From the NCBI GenBank assembly GCA_002344525.1, contig DDTJ01000006.1:1-56643 (forward strand): DNA of 56,643 nucleotides. Direction: 5' to 3'. Positions 48,614 through 56,571 of the stretch are shown here, one piece after another (positions within the stretch are counted from its first letter, which is position 1; the number at the start of each line of letters is the position of its first letter). Both the position numbers and the translations under genes were made by a program. This DNA is from Akkermansiaceae bacterium UBA2367. Its GTDB lineage: Bacteria; Verrucomicrobiota; Verrucomicrobiia; Verrucomicrobiales; DEV007. The notes beneath the pieces are model-generated. The model was not told the DNA's origin, searched no databases, and worked only from the letters and a program-made list of their open reading frames with translations.

Positions 48614-49658
48614 CCCTGAACGGGATACGGTGCTGAAGGCGGTGGCGGAGGAAAGCGGCGAGGGCGTCCTGCCGAAGGGAGCGCGGACACTCCTGTCCGC
48701 ATCGGCGGGGGAGGGGGAGAGTCGTACGGGCAACCCGCCCGTGGCTTCGGCGGAAAAGACGGGCGAGGAAGAGCCAGCGTCCGTCGCGGAAAAGCCCGTC
48801 GAACCCCCTGCCGAAAGCATTGGCAAGACGCCGACGCCCGCCGTGGCCACTTCGGATCAGGAGCCAGCGCCCGAGCCGAAGGAGGCTCCGGCTGCGCTGC
48901 CGCTCCAGCCCGACCTCGCGAAGCGCCTCTCCGCCTACGTCGCCGTGCGCCGGGATCGCCTCGACGCGCTCGCCGGGCAGTATCTGCGCGGCCTCGAAAC
49001 CCGCCTCGACCAAGCAGCCAACGCGGGGAACCTGCCCTTGGCCACCGCCTTCCGCGAGGAGAAGGCCCGTGTCGAGGCCTTGCGCGGCACCATGGCGAAG
49101 CCGCCCGAGGACGTGGCCGAGGCGGAGCGCCTCTGGCCGAAATTGCCCGCGCTGGCGGAGGACGCCCCGGAGGAGTTGGCCGGGCTGCGCGAGGTGTGGG
49201 AGGGCGAGCGCGGGAAGATTCGCGAGGAGCTCGACGGGAAGCTGGCGCAGTCGCTGCAAGCCCTAGAGGGCGAGTTGACGCGCGAACGCCGCTTCGAGGA
49301 GGCGCAGTCGGTGCTGGCCTATCGCGAGGCCTTGCAGGAATGGAGCGCGGGCACTCCTGCCCGCAACGAGTCCGGCGATACGGAGACGCTGCCCGATCCC
49401 GGCTCGGAGGCGGACAGGAGTGTCCGCGCTCCCGCCACCGACAACCCGCGCTTCGCTACCAAGAAGCAGCCCTTCGAGAACAGTCTCGGGATGAAGTTCG
49501 TGCCTGTGCCGGGGACGGAGGTGTTGTTCTGCATCCATGAAACGCGGTGGAAGGATTACGAAGTCTATGCAGCGGAGAATCCTGGAATCAACAGTCATGG
49601 AAAAACCAGACCCTCGGCGGCTTCCCGATTACCGAGCGGGCTGGGGAGCATCCTGTAA
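48604..49658 (+). pseudogene. Middle part (linker and coiled coil) of the broken kinase-SUMF1 gene
   Basis: This frame carries on from the C7 tract: QETDPERDTVLKAVAEESGEGV, a long Glu/Pro/Ala linker, a helical stretch (LAKRLSAYVAVRRDRLDALAGQYL), and then NSLGMKFVPVPGTEVLFCIHETRWKDYEVYAAENPG, the opening of a formylglycine-generating-enzyme (SUMF1) domain. After AENPGIN the frame runs into unrelated residues and stops at 49658, while the SUMF1 domain goes on in another frame. GCGGACA-type hairpins at 48683-48700, 49347-49364 and 49410-49427 lie within it and are translated. There is no good start of its own. Confidence 0.65.
48683..49427. repeat. GCGGACA-type hairpins inside the kinase-SUMF1 gene
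   Basis: A single hairpin is at 48683-48700 (GCGGACA-CTCC-TGTCCGC). A facing pair is at 49347-49364 (GCGGGCA-CTCC-TGCCCGC) and 49410-49427 (GCGGACA-GGAG-TGTCCGC). They are flanked by GGGAGC/GCTCCC as at 293-362, and are read in frame as peptides such as GARTLLSAS and RSVRAP. The span 48701-49346 is ordinary linker sequence. Confidence 0.65.
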
Positions 49659-50185
49659 CACGGGTGAACTGGGAAGACGCGAAAGCCTTCTGCGAATGGA
49701 TCAGCAAGAAAGAGGGACGTATTTATCGTCTGCCAACCGACGAGGAATGGAGCGTCGCTGTTGGGCTGGGTCGCAAGGAGCGGCGCTCGCGCAGCGACAC
49801 GCCGGAGAGTTTGAGCTTCAAAGTGAAGGAATACCCTTGGGGCGCGGAATGGCCCCCGCCCGCCGGAGTGGGCAATTTCAGCGACCAGAGCCGCAAGGAG
49901 AAAGCCCCGAGCGATAGTGGTGACTATATCGAAGGCTACAATGACGGTTTTCCGATGACCGCGCCAGTGATGAGTTTCGCTCCAAATCGGTTCGGATTGT
50001 TCGATATGGAGGGGAATGTGCGGGAGTTGGTGGAGGATTGGTACAACGGCACGGAGGAACGGCGGGTCGTGCGCGGGGGATCTTGGCTTAATGAGAAGGT
50101 CTATTCTTCAAGTCGTTTAGGCATTCTGCCTACAGAACGCGTTCTACATCAGCCCGGCTTCCGCCTCGTCCTCGAAACGCAGTGA
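49547..50185 (+). CDS. SUMF1/formylglycine-generating-enzyme domain, C-terminal part of the broken gene
   Basis: The SUMF1 reading begins in this frame near SWKNQTLGGFPITERAGEHPVTRVNWEDAKAFCEWISKKEGRIYRLPTDEEW. It ends with NRFGLFDMEGNVRELVEDWYNG and RRVVRGGSWLN, then GFRLVLETQ. The first 20 or so residues from the ATG at 49547 are probably not authentic. The domain lacks its N-terminal strand, which lies in the previous frame (to about 49590), so the shift falls around 49575-49600. FGE-like domains in such kinase fusions usually lack sulfatase activation and serve as sensing or binding domains. Whether any product is made depends on a start here. Confidence 0.75.
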   Translation: MEGLRSLCSGESWNQQSWKNQTLGGFPITERAGEHPVTRVNWEDAKAFCEWISKKEGRIYRLPTDEEWSVAVGLGRKERRSRSDTPESLSFKVKEYPWGAEWPPPAGVGNFSDQSRKEKAPSDSGDYIEGYNDGFPMTAPVMSFAPNRFGLFDMEGNVRELVEDWYNGTEERRVVRGGSWLNEKVYSSSRLGILPTERVLHQPGFRLVLETQ

Positions 50186-50202
50186 CCGTCCTCCCGCCCA
50201 AG

Positions 50203-50303
50203 ACGGCTCGGCGGGGACGCCTCGCCCCACCTTCATCAAAACCGAAACCCGAAGCGTCGGACGGCGGGGAAACCTTCCGTGAGTTTCCGTGGATTCCGTG
50301 GGC
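50203..50303. repeat. Stacked repeats after the SUMF1 fragment
   Basis: A second copy of the GGCTCGGCGGGG...CGCCCC element (50203-50235) is followed by AAACCGAAACCCGAAGC words and a copy of TTCCGTGAGTTTCCGTGG (50274-50303, also 47314-47343). The remaining gap to 50409 shows nothing else. Confidence 0.65.
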
Positions 50304-50409
50304 CAAGCCCCTTCAATCGGAGCCGGGCTGAAGAACGTTCCGGTGCCATCGCTTCGGGGCGGAACCCGCCACCTGTTGACGGGAGCCTCCCGACCCCATA
50401 CCTTGCGCC

Positions 50410-50634
50410 ATGATCGTCGAGCAGCTCCCCGAAGTTCAGAAGCTCCCCTTGGAAATGAAGCTCGCCTTGGCGGCCGAGTTGTTCGAGGAAGCCACCGAAA
50501 GCTTTGTCGAGGAGCCCGATCCCGAGCTGGTCGATCTCCTTCATCGGCGTTATGAGGAATATCGGTCCAACCCCGGCTCCGTCTCGCCGTGGACCGAAGT
50601 GAAAGCGCGAATCCTCAAAAGTCGTGACGCCTGA
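50410..50634 (+). CDS. Antitoxin of the addiction-module (Unstab_antitox-like) family
   Basis: The 74-residue acidic protein contains LPEVQKLPLEMKLALAAELFEEATE, then PELVDLLHRRYEEYRSNPGSVSPWTEVKARIL. This is the pattern of short addiction-module proteins that pair with ParE/RelE toxins. It binds and neutralises the toxin. DNA binding is less certain in this family. Its last codons overlap the toxin start at 50624. It lies just downstream of a nest of repeats. Confidence 0.85.
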   Translation: MIVEQLPEVQKLPLEMKLALAAELFEEATESFVEEPDPELVDLLHRRYEEYRSNPGSVSPWTEVKARILKSRDA

Positions 50635-50929
50635 ACCCATTTGGACGGCACGGGCCGAGGCCGATTTGCTGGCGATATTTGCCCGCTTGGAGGAGGGCCG
50701 GGAAGGAGCTGGGCGCTCCTTGCTTCATGGAGTCGATTCCGGGCTCCGTCTCCTGCGGGTGATGCCGGAAATGGCGCCCCTCTATGTGCGCCCCTACCGG
50801 AGGCTGGTCTTGAAGAATCCGCGATTTGGACTTTTCTACACGCCCGAGTCACGGGGACTCGTCGTCCACGCCGTTTGCGACCTCCGCCAGGATCGAGCTA
50901 CCATCCTGAGACATCTGCGGGCTTCGTAG
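50624..50929 (+). CDS. ParE/RelE-superfamily toxin
   Basis: 101 residues from GTG at 50624, overlapping the antitoxin stop. Fold markers: IWTARAEADLLAIFARLEEG (first helices), PEMAPLYVRPYRRLVLKNPRFGLFYTPESRGLVVHAVCDLRQDRATILRHL, the beta-strands and end helix of ParE/RelE. It may act as an mRNA interferase (RelE) or gyrase poison (ParE). The terminal DLRQDRATILRHL resembles ParE. It could slow growth or stabilise the locus. Confidence 0.87.
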   Translation: MTPEPIWTARAEADLLAIFARLEEGREGAGRSLLHGVDSGLRLLRVMPEMAPLYVRPYRRLVLKNPRFGLFYTPESRGLVVHAVCDLRQDRATILRHLRAS

Positions 50930-51020
50930 GCATACTGCTTCCTTCAAACGGAACCGCGACGAAACCAGCCATCGCCATCTCGGCTTGCCTTCCCGGACGA
51001 ATCCCCCTAACCTTTCGGCC

Positions 51021-52244
51021 ATGACCCGCATCCCGCCGCTTGCCCCTCTTGCGCTCCTGTTCGCCGTCGCGATCCTGCCCGCCAATGCCGACGCGCCCAA
51101 GGCGAAGCTGGAGAAAATCTACTCCGGCCTCGCCGTCGAGCGCCCCGTCTCCCTCCAGATCCCGCCCGACGGGACGCAGCGCCGCTTCCTCGTCGAGCAG
51201 ACCGGGAAGATCAAGATCCTCCCCGCCGACGAGACCGCCACCGAGGCGAAGGTCTTCCTCGACCTGACCGAGTCCATCGGGGTGGAGAACGCTTTCGAAG
51301 AGGGTCTCCTCGGCCTCGCCTTCCATCCCAAGTTCCAGGAAAACGGTCGTTTCTACCTCACTTTCTCCCGCCAAGGGCCGAAGCGCCTCGTCCTCGCCGA
51401 ATACACCGTCTCCTCATCCGATCCCGACACCGCCGACCCTGCGAGCGAGCGCATCCTGCTCGAAGCGCAGCAGCCGGAGTGGAACCACAATTCGGGCAAC
51501 CTCTTCTTCGATCCCAAAGACGGAATGCTCTTCCTCTGCGTCGGCGACGGCGGCATGAGGAACGGTGTCCACCTCCTCTCGCAGAAACTGACGAGTTGGT
51601 GCGGCAAGGTCCTGCGCCTCGACGTGGACGCCCGCACCGGCTCGCGGCCCTACGGCATCCCGAGCGACAACCCTTTTCTCGACACCCCGAACGCCGCGCC
51701 CGAGATCTGGGCCTACGGTCTGCGCAACCCCTGGGGCGCGACAATCGATCCCGGGACCGGGCTTCTCTACCTCGCCGACGTCGGACAGGATCTCTACGAG
51801 GAGATCAACCTGATCGAGAAAGGTGGTAACTACGGGTGGAACTACAAGGAGGCGGCCCACGAGTTCATCGGTCGCGAGCCTCTCATGGCCGCGCTGGGGC
51901 AGCAGAAGGCCGCCGCCCCGCCGAAGGACGCTGTCCTCATTGACCCCGTCCACGAGTATGGCCGCGCCGACGGATTTAGCATCACTGGCGGCTACGTCTA
52001 TCGCGGCGAGGCCATCCCCGCCCTGCGAGGCGGCTTCCTCTACGGCGACTGGCGCTCCGGCAACCTCTGGTCGCTCCACTACGATTCCGCGCAGGGGAAG
52101 GTTGTGGCCAACCACCAGATCGAGAAGCCCGCCGATCCCCAGAATCCCACCGTGCAGCCCACCGCCATCCATCCCGACGAAAACGGTGAGCCCATCTATC
52201 TCGACTGGCGCGGGGCGATCTTCCGCCTTGTCCCGGCGGAGTGA
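51021..52244 (+). CDS. Exported PQQ-dependent sugar dehydrogenase-like protein
   Basis: 407 residues from the ATG at 51021, with a signal peptide (MTRIPPLAPLALLFAVAILPANA). Six-bladed propeller motifs of the soluble glucose/sorbosone dehydrogenase family: EEGLLGLAFHPKFQENGRFYLTFS, EWNHNSGNLFFDPKDGMLFLCVGDGG, APEIWAYGLRNPWGATIDP, LYLADVGQDLYEEINLIEKGGNYGWN, and GGYVYRGEAIPALRGGFLYGDWRSG. It oxidises a sugar or alcohol in the periplasm with PQQ as cofactor. No PQQ synthesis genes are in the window, so PQQ may be imported, or the cofactor may be absent. A heptamer array begins 2 bp after the stop. Confidence 0.88.
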   Translation: MTRIPPLAPLALLFAVAILPANADAPKAKLEKIYSGLAVERPVSLQIPPDGTQRRFLVEQTGKIKILPADETATEAKVFLDLTESIGVENAFEEGLLGLAFHPKFQENGRFYLTFSRQGPKRLVLAEYTVSSSDPDTADPASERILLEAQQPEWNHNSGNLFFDPKDGMLFLCVGDGGMRNGVHLLSQKLTSWCGKVLRLDVDARTGSRPYGIPSDNPFLDTPNAAPEIWAYGLRNPWGATIDPGTGLLYLADVGQDLYEEINLIEKGGNYGWNYKEAAHEFIGREPLMAALGQQKAAAPPKDAVLIDPVHEYGRADGFSITGGYVYRGEAIPALRGGFLYGDWRSGNLWSLHYDSAQGKVVANHQIEKPADPQNPTVQPTAIHPDENGEPIYLDWRGAIFRLVPAE

Positions 52245-52245
52245 A

Positions 52246-52266
52246 GGGTCACGGGTCACGAGTCAC
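52246..52266. repeat. Heptanucleotide array between convergent genes
   Basis: GGGTCAC/GGGTCAC/GAGTCAC. It supplies the stop codon (52249-52251 on the minus strand) and the last codons (PVTRDP) of the TMEM220-like gene and lies 2 bp after the sugar dehydrogenase stop. Confidence 0.75.
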
Positions 52267-52677
52267 GGGACGGCGGTTCTGCCACGCCAGCAGCCCAACG
52301 CCGACGAGGGCGATGAACGCGCCGAAGAATTCTCGCGACAGTTCCACGCGCGGGTCTTCCGCCGTCATGCTCGTCTGCGTCATCGTGAACTCTTTGTTTC
52401 CGAAGGCGTTTTCATAGAGCCCCGGTCCCGTCCGCGCCATCTCCACGAGACAGGCGACCGCACCGAGGACGAGGAGCCAGCGGGGCAGGGGACGGAAGCA
52501 GACCACAACGAAGAGGACGGCGATGAGCAGGTAGAAGGCGAACCAGAGCGCCGCGTCGAGCACCGAGGGATGGTCGTAGATCGCCGGGTCGATATCGTTG
52601 CGCTGCAGCCAAGCGAAGAGGGCGAACAGCGCCGCGAGGAGCAGGTTCGCGACGAGGAGGGGAGGGCGGACTCTCAT
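52249..52677 (-). CDS. TMEM220-like membrane protein
   Basis: The 142-residue protein has four hydrophobic segments (about 8-24, 38-58, 62-80, 115-133). The motif LFAWLQRNDIDPAIYDHPSVLDAALWFAFYLLIA matches the QxNDPDP-type opening of the transmembrane-220 family. Function unknown. The start at 52677 is the first Met before a hydrophobic helix. The C-terminal PVTRDP and stop come from the heptamer array, so the native end may have been lost or extended. Confidence 0.65.
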   Translation of the reverse strand: MRVRPPLLVANLLLAALFALFAWLQRNDIDPAIYDHPSVLDAALWFAFYLLIAVLFVVVCFRPLPRWLLVLGAVACLVEMARTGPGLYENAFGNKEFTMTQTSMTAEDPRVELSREFFGAFIALVGVGLLAWQNRRPVTRDP

Positions 52678-52805
52678 GATAGGGCAGGCTGCGGCGTCTT
52701 GCGTCGTGGAGAATACGGGACGGACAGCCGGAGGCAACCTTGGAAGTGGTGGCGATGAAGTGCTGGAGGTTTTGTTTTGGGCGCTGTTTGGGGCGAGATC
52801 TGTAG

Positions 52806-52865
52806 CCGAGGCCAGTGGCCTCGGTCGAGTGTCGTTTGGACGTCCGATCGGCCTCACTGAGGCCG
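52806..52865. repeat. Facing hairpins of the CCGAGGCC family
   Basis: CCGAGGCC-AGT-GGCCTCGG (52806-52824) and CGGCCTC-ACT-GAGGCCG (52849-52865) face each other, each flanked by TGTAG or its complement GTACA. Relatives at 34429-34445 and 47220-47253. The element lies in the 234-bp gap before rlmH. Confidence 0.65.
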
Positions 52866-52911
52866 GTACAACGCTGGCGCGTGGAACCCACCTTCTCCCG
52901 ACAAGACCGCT

Positions 52912-53352
52912 TCACCGATGATAGGGCTCGCCCTTCAACACAGTGTGGACGCGGTAGATCTGCTCCAGCAGCACGACGAGGGCGAGTTCGTGCTGGAGGG
53001 TGAAGCCGCTCAAGGCGACGACATGGTTGGCGGCCTCGCGCAGGGCCGGGCTGTGGCCGTCGGCCCCGCCGACGAGGATGGCGACGCGCTTCACCCCGGT
53101 GTTCTGCCAAGAGCGCACCCGCTCCGCGAAGTCCGCCGTGGTCCAAGCCTCGCCGCGTTCGTCGAGGGCGATGCGCACCGCGCCCTCGCTCGCGGCGAGG
53201 AGGGCCTCGCTGTTTTTCTCCCGGCCCGCGTCCTTCCCGTCGGCGAGCAGTTCGACGGTGGCGTAGCGGGCGAGCCGTTTTCGGTATTCCTCCACCCCGG
53301 CCTTGGCGTAGGCCAGCGAAGGCTTTCCGATCGCAAGGATGCGCCACTTCAT
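52912..53352 (-). CDS. rlmH: 23S rRNA pseudouridine-1915 N3-methyltransferase RlmH
   Basis: 146 residues from the ATG at 53352 (MKWRILAIGKPSLAYAKAGVEEYRKRL). SPOUT (trefoil-knot) methyltransferase signatures: AILVGGADGHSPALREAA (SAM loop) and LSGFTLQHELALVVLLEQIYRVHTVLKGEPYHR, the conserved end of RlmH with final Tyr-His. It methylates pseudouridine 1915 in helix 69 of 23S rRNA on assembled 70S ribosomes. It is divergent from tcdA with 63 bp between starts. Confidence 0.95.
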   Translation of the reverse strand: MKWRILAIGKPSLAYAKAGVEEYRKRLARYATVELLADGKDAGREKNSEALLAASEGAVRIALDERGEAWTTADFAERVRSWQNTGVKRVAILVGGADGHSPALREAANHVVALSGFTLQHELALVVLLEQIYRVHTVLKGEPYHR

Positions 53353-53415
53353 CGGGGGAATTTTCTCATCGCGCCAACTTGCAACGGCCCGCGCCGCAAC
53401 GCAAGGTGCGCGGCT

Positions 53416-54210
53416 TTGAGCGAGGAACTCTCCAGCGAATACCTTGACCGCTTCTCCGGGTTGGCCCGGCTCTACGGGGCCGGGGCGCTCGCGAAGCTGC
53501 GCCGCGCCCGCGTCGCCGTGATCGGCACGGGCGGGGTCGGCTCGTGGACGGCGGAGGCCCTCGCCCGCAGCGGGGTCGGGCACATCGCCCTGATCGACCC
53601 GGACGAGGTCTGCGTGACGAACACGAACCGCCAGCTACCCGCCCTCGATGGCGAGTTCGGCCGTCCGAAGATCGCGGTGATCGCGGAGCGTCTGCGCCGC
53701 ATCCAGCCGGGGATCGGGGTCGTCGAAATCTCCGCCTTCTTCACCGCCGCCAAGGCCGCGGACCTGCTCGACGCCGGATACGACGCGGTCGTGGATGGCA
53801 TCGACGACGTGAAATTGAAGGCCCTCCTCGTCGCCGCCTGTCGCGAGCGCGGCCTGCCCCTCGTCGTCTCGGGCGGGGCCGGGGGCAAGCGCGACCCCGC
53901 CTCGGTGAGGACGGACGACCTCGCCTTCGCGACGAACGACCGCCTCCTCCGCCTCGTCCGCAAGGAACTGCGCCGCCATCACGGCTACCCCCACGAGTCG
54001 ACCAAGGCTCCCTTCGGCGCCCGCGCCGTCTTCAGCGTCGAAAACGCCCGCTATCCCTGGTCCGACGGCAGCGTCCGCGAGGAGCCCGAGCCCGGCAGCC
54101 ACCTGCGGCTGAATTGCGAGAGCGGTTTCGGTTCGGCCACGCCAGTGACCGGGGCCTTCGGTTTCGCCGCCGCCGCCGAGGCGGTCGAGATCGTGCTGGC
54201 CTCGGCGTGA
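53416..54210 (+). CDS. tcdA: tRNA threonylcarbamoyladenosine dehydratase TcdA
   Basis: 264 residues starting at TTG (53416), since no ATG or GTG gives a sensible N-terminus. ThiF/E1-like fold: SEYLDRFSGLARLYG, then VAVIGTGGVGSWTAEALARSGVGHIALIDPDEV (ATP/nucleotide site), TNTNRQLPAL, DGIDDVKLKALLVAACRERGLPLVVSGGAGGKRDP. In this family the enzyme cyclises t6A at position 37 of ANN-decoding tRNAs to ct6A. A tRNA-Thr gene lies 2.4 kb away, a target type, but the proximity is probably chance. Divergent from rlmH. Confidence 0.92.
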   Translation: MSEELSSEYLDRFSGLARLYGAGALAKLRRARVAVIGTGGVGSWTAEALARSGVGHIALIDPDEVCVTNTNRQLPALDGEFGRPKIAVIAERLRRIQPGIGVVEISAFFTAAKAADLLDAGYDAVVDGIDDVKLKALLVAACRERGLPLVVSGGAGGKRDPASVRTDDLAFATNDRLLRLVRKELRRHHGYPHESTKAPFGARAVFSVENARYPWSDGSVREEPEPGSHLRLNCESGFGSATPVTGAFGFAAAAEAVEIVLASA

Positions 54211-54214
54211 GCCG

Positions 54215-55819
54215 TCAATTCAACGCCACCAGCACGCGCACCTGCCCGGTGTGTTCGCCGCCCTTGAAGCGGAAGTTGAGGGTGTGGCGGTCTTCGCTGA
54301 GGAGGATCTGGTCGTCGCCCGTATCCATCCCGCGCCGCTCGCCGGAGGCCTCGGCAAAGCTCGCCCCCACGGTGGAATCGGAGCCTTCAAGCCGTTCGGA
54401 GGAGAAGATGACGCCGACGACGGGATGGTCGAAGGTCAGCGAAGTCTCGACCTCCTCGCTCCCTTGACCGTCGGACGGGGCGATCTGGAGGAGGTAGCTG
54501 CGCAACTCGCCGCGAGTCTTCAGCGATTCGCCGGAGTTCGTCCCGGCCACGGCGAATTCGCCCGCCACGACCCGGTCCACCTCCAGCCCATCTGTGGGAC
54601 GGAAGGACTCGTTCTCGACGAAAACGCGCACCTCGCCCTCGACGCCGCCCGCCGCCGAGATGATCGACCCCGGCAGTTCGATACGGACTGGGCCGAGCTT
54701 GTTCTCGACCCCGGCGAGCATCGCCCAAGCCTTCGAGAAGGCGCGGGGATTGTAGGGCACGTCGACGAGCCGCTCGCGGACATGGTCCACCTTCACCGCC
54801 TCGAATTGCGAGAGGTCGCGGCATTTCCCGCTGGAGGTCAGGCAGACGCCTCCGTCCCCGTTGAAGACGATGGCCTCGGTCGCCGCTTCGGAGCGGGCGT
54901 CGATGCCGATGAGATGCGCGGGTTCCGTGATGCTGAGCCCCCGCGAACGCAGGGCAATGCCCGCCTCCTTCCCCGGCGCGCGGGCCAGCGCGATGCCGGT
55001 GTGGACGGCGGCGGAGGCGTCCGCCCCCACCTCGAAGCGGGCCGGACCCTCGACGGTGAGCTCCCCGCCGCTGGCGAGTCGCATCGAGACGACGCCGCTC
55101 TTCAGTTCGTAGAGGCCGGGGCGCAGGGCGCCGCCGTCTCCGGGCGAGGACCCCTCCGACCAGATCGTGTCGGGGGTGGCCTTCACCACCGCCGCCGGGG
55201 CGGGCGTCGGGGCGAGGCGGTCCGCCGCGAACTGGGCGGCGACGAACGCGCCCAAGGCGACGACGGCGGCCGCTGCGGCCATGCCGGAAACCGTGCGGAG
55301 CCACGAGCGGGGGAAGGCGACGACCTTGCCCTCTTCGGGGACGATCTCGCGTTCGAGGCGCTTCGCGAAGTCGTCCACGAAATGGTCCCGCCTTGTCTCG
55401 GCCCACATCCGAGTCTCCAGCGATTCGATGAAGGCCTGCTCGTCCTTCGAGGCGGAGATCGCCTCGTGCATCCACTCGTCCTCGGCGAGGCGGTGGCGCA
55501 GCTCGCGGGCGGCTCCGGGAGAATCCCAAAGATGTTTTGCGACTTGGTCGCACTCGAAGACCGTGGCGGAACCCTCGCGGACCCGCCGCAGCCACTCCTC
55601 CATCGGCAGGGCGGCACTCTCCAGCACCGTCCCGAATCCGGCGTCACCGGAGCGGAGGACCTCGCGCAGCATCTCGGAAAAGCGCAACTCCCCGGCGAGC
55701 CGTCCGGCAAGGCCGGAGTCCTCGGCGGCCCGCGCCGCAAGCGACTCCACCGTCTCCGCATCCGCCTCGCCGTGCAAGAAGCGGCACAGCAGCTCGTCGT
55801 TGTCGGGTCCGGGGTTCAT
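54215..55819 (-). CDS. FecR-like membrane regulator paired with a sigma factor
   Basis: 534 residues. The N-terminal part (about 1-160) is helical and cytoplasmic: DELLCRFLHGEADAETVESLAARA resembles anti-sigma domains. One membrane helix follows (about 179-200, VSGMAAAAAVVALGAFVAAQFAA). The outer part begins with a FecR-type beta segment (GLYELKSGVVSMRLASGGELTVEGPARFEVG) and then a long domain ending in a jelly-roll-like region (ETSLTFDHPVVGVIFSSERL). Such proteins hold an ECF sigma factor at the membrane and release it on an outside signal. The sigma gene is just upstream on the same strand. The start at 55819 precedes a heptamer array that fills the gap. Confidence 0.82.
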   Translation of the reverse strand: MNPGPDNDELLCRFLHGEADAETVESLAARAAEDSGLAGRLAGELRFSEMLREVLRSGDAGFGTVLESAALPMEEWLRRVREGSATVFECDQVAKHLWDSPGAARELRHRLAEDEWMHEAISASKDEQAFIESLETRMWAETRRDHFVDDFAKRLEREIVPEEGKVVAFPRSWLRTVSGMAAAAAVVALGAFVAAQFAADRLAPTPAPAAVVKATPDTIWSEGSSPGDGGALRPGLYELKSGVVSMRLASGGELTVEGPARFEVGADASAAVHTGIALARAPGKEAGIALRSRGLSITEPAHLIGIDARSEAATEAIVFNGDGGVCLTSSGKCRDLSQFEAVKVDHVRERLVDVPYNPRAFSKAWAMLAGVENKLGPVRIELPGSIISAAGGVEGEVRVFVENESFRPTDGLEVDRVVAGEFAVAGTNSGESLKTRGELRSYLLQIAPSDGQGSEEVETSLTFDHPVVGVIFSSERLEGSDSTVGASFAEASGERRGMDTGDDQILLSEDRHTLNFRFKGGEHTGQVRVLVALN

Positions 55820-55824
55820 TCCAA

Positions 55825-55859
55825 GTTCGGGCTTCGGGTTTCTGATTTCGAGTTTCGGA
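55825..55859. repeat. Heptanucleotide array between sigma and FecR genes
   Basis: GTTCGGG/CTTCGGG/TTTCTGA/TTTCGAG/TTTCGGA with exact 7-bp spacing. It fills the 43-bp gap between the sigma stop (TAA) and the FecR-like start and will be in the shared mRNA. Confidence 0.75.
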
Positions 55860-55862
55860 TTT

Positions 55863-56408
55863 TTAATAGGCCGGGGCGGGCCCGATGCGCTGCTCCATGC
55901 ACTCGCGCAGGGTGGTGCGGAGACGCTCCAGCGCCTTGCGCACCGCCGGAGGGTTCATCGACAGCTCCTCGGCGATGTCTTGGGCCGACTGGTCCTCCTC
56001 GTAGCGGGATTTCAGGAGGCGCAGGCTTTTCTCCGGCAGGCCTTTGACACATTCCTTCAGCGCGTTGAGGCGGGCGAGGGCGTAGTCGCCCATCTCCTCG
56101 GGCTCGCCGTCGCTGGCGGAGGAGGAGGCGAGGAGCACGTCGGTGAGGTTGTCCGAGAGGATGCGTTTGCGGCGCGCGTCCTTGCGCCGCTCGTTGATGA
56201 CGAGGTTGCGGGCGATGCCGCGGAGCCATGCCCCGAAATCGCGGTCGCGGTCGAATTCGTCGATGCGGTTGTAGGCGACGATGAAGGCCTCCTGCGCGAC
56301 ATCGTCGACCCACATCGGATCGACCCCGAGGGAACGCACGAAGCCGCGCAGCCCGGCGTGGTGTTCGCGGACCTGCTCGATAAATTGCTCGCGGTCGGTG
56401 GGCGTCAT
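55863..56408 (-). CDS. ECF sigma factor of the FecR-linked type
   Basis: 181 residues. Region 2 (about 15-85): HHAGLRGFVRSLGVDPMWVDDVAQEAFIVAYNRIDEFDRDRDFGAWLRGIARNLVINERRKDARRK, the full 2.1-2.4 pattern. Region 4 (about 120-170): NALKECVKGLPEKSLRLLKSRYEEDQSAQDIAEELSMNPPAVRKALERLR, ending in an HTH. It directs RNA polymerase to a signal-specific regulon, normally held by the FecR-like partner downstream. The start at 56408 gives a full N-terminus. The target promoters are not identified. Confidence 0.93.
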   Translation of the reverse strand: MTPTDREQFIEQVREHHAGLRGFVRSLGVDPMWVDDVAQEAFIVAYNRIDEFDRDRDFGAWLRGIARNLVINERRKDARRKRILSDNLTDVLLASSSASDGEPEEMGDYALARLNALKECVKGLPEKSLRLLKSRYEEDQSAQDIAEELSMNPPAVRKALERLRTTLRECMEQRIGPAPAY

Positions 56409-56511
56409 GGATCTTTCCCTGGGATTCTTGCCGCGACCCGGTGGGACGTGACAGGGTTTTGTTCCCTATTCTACCCTGTCGGAGATCGGAAGGCGAGCGC
56501 CATCGCCGCCG

Positions 56512-56539
56512 TTGACACCCGGTCGGGTTCGATTAGATT
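56512..56539 (+). promoter_or_regulatory. Sigma-70-type promoter of tRNA-Thr
   Basis: TTGACA (56512-56517) and TAGATT (56534-56539) with a 16-bp spacer, 32 bp before the mature tRNA. A short GC-rich stretch between (GGCCCGTCCCGTCGGACGGG) fits a leader with a small hairpin. Confidence 0.65.
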
Positions 56540-56571
56540 TCCGGCCCGTCCCGTCGGACGGGAATCGAGAC

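Noticed and set aside
55863..56408. Housekeeping or sigma-54-type factor
   Set aside because: Only regions 2 and 4 of an ECF factor are present; no sigma-54 motifs.
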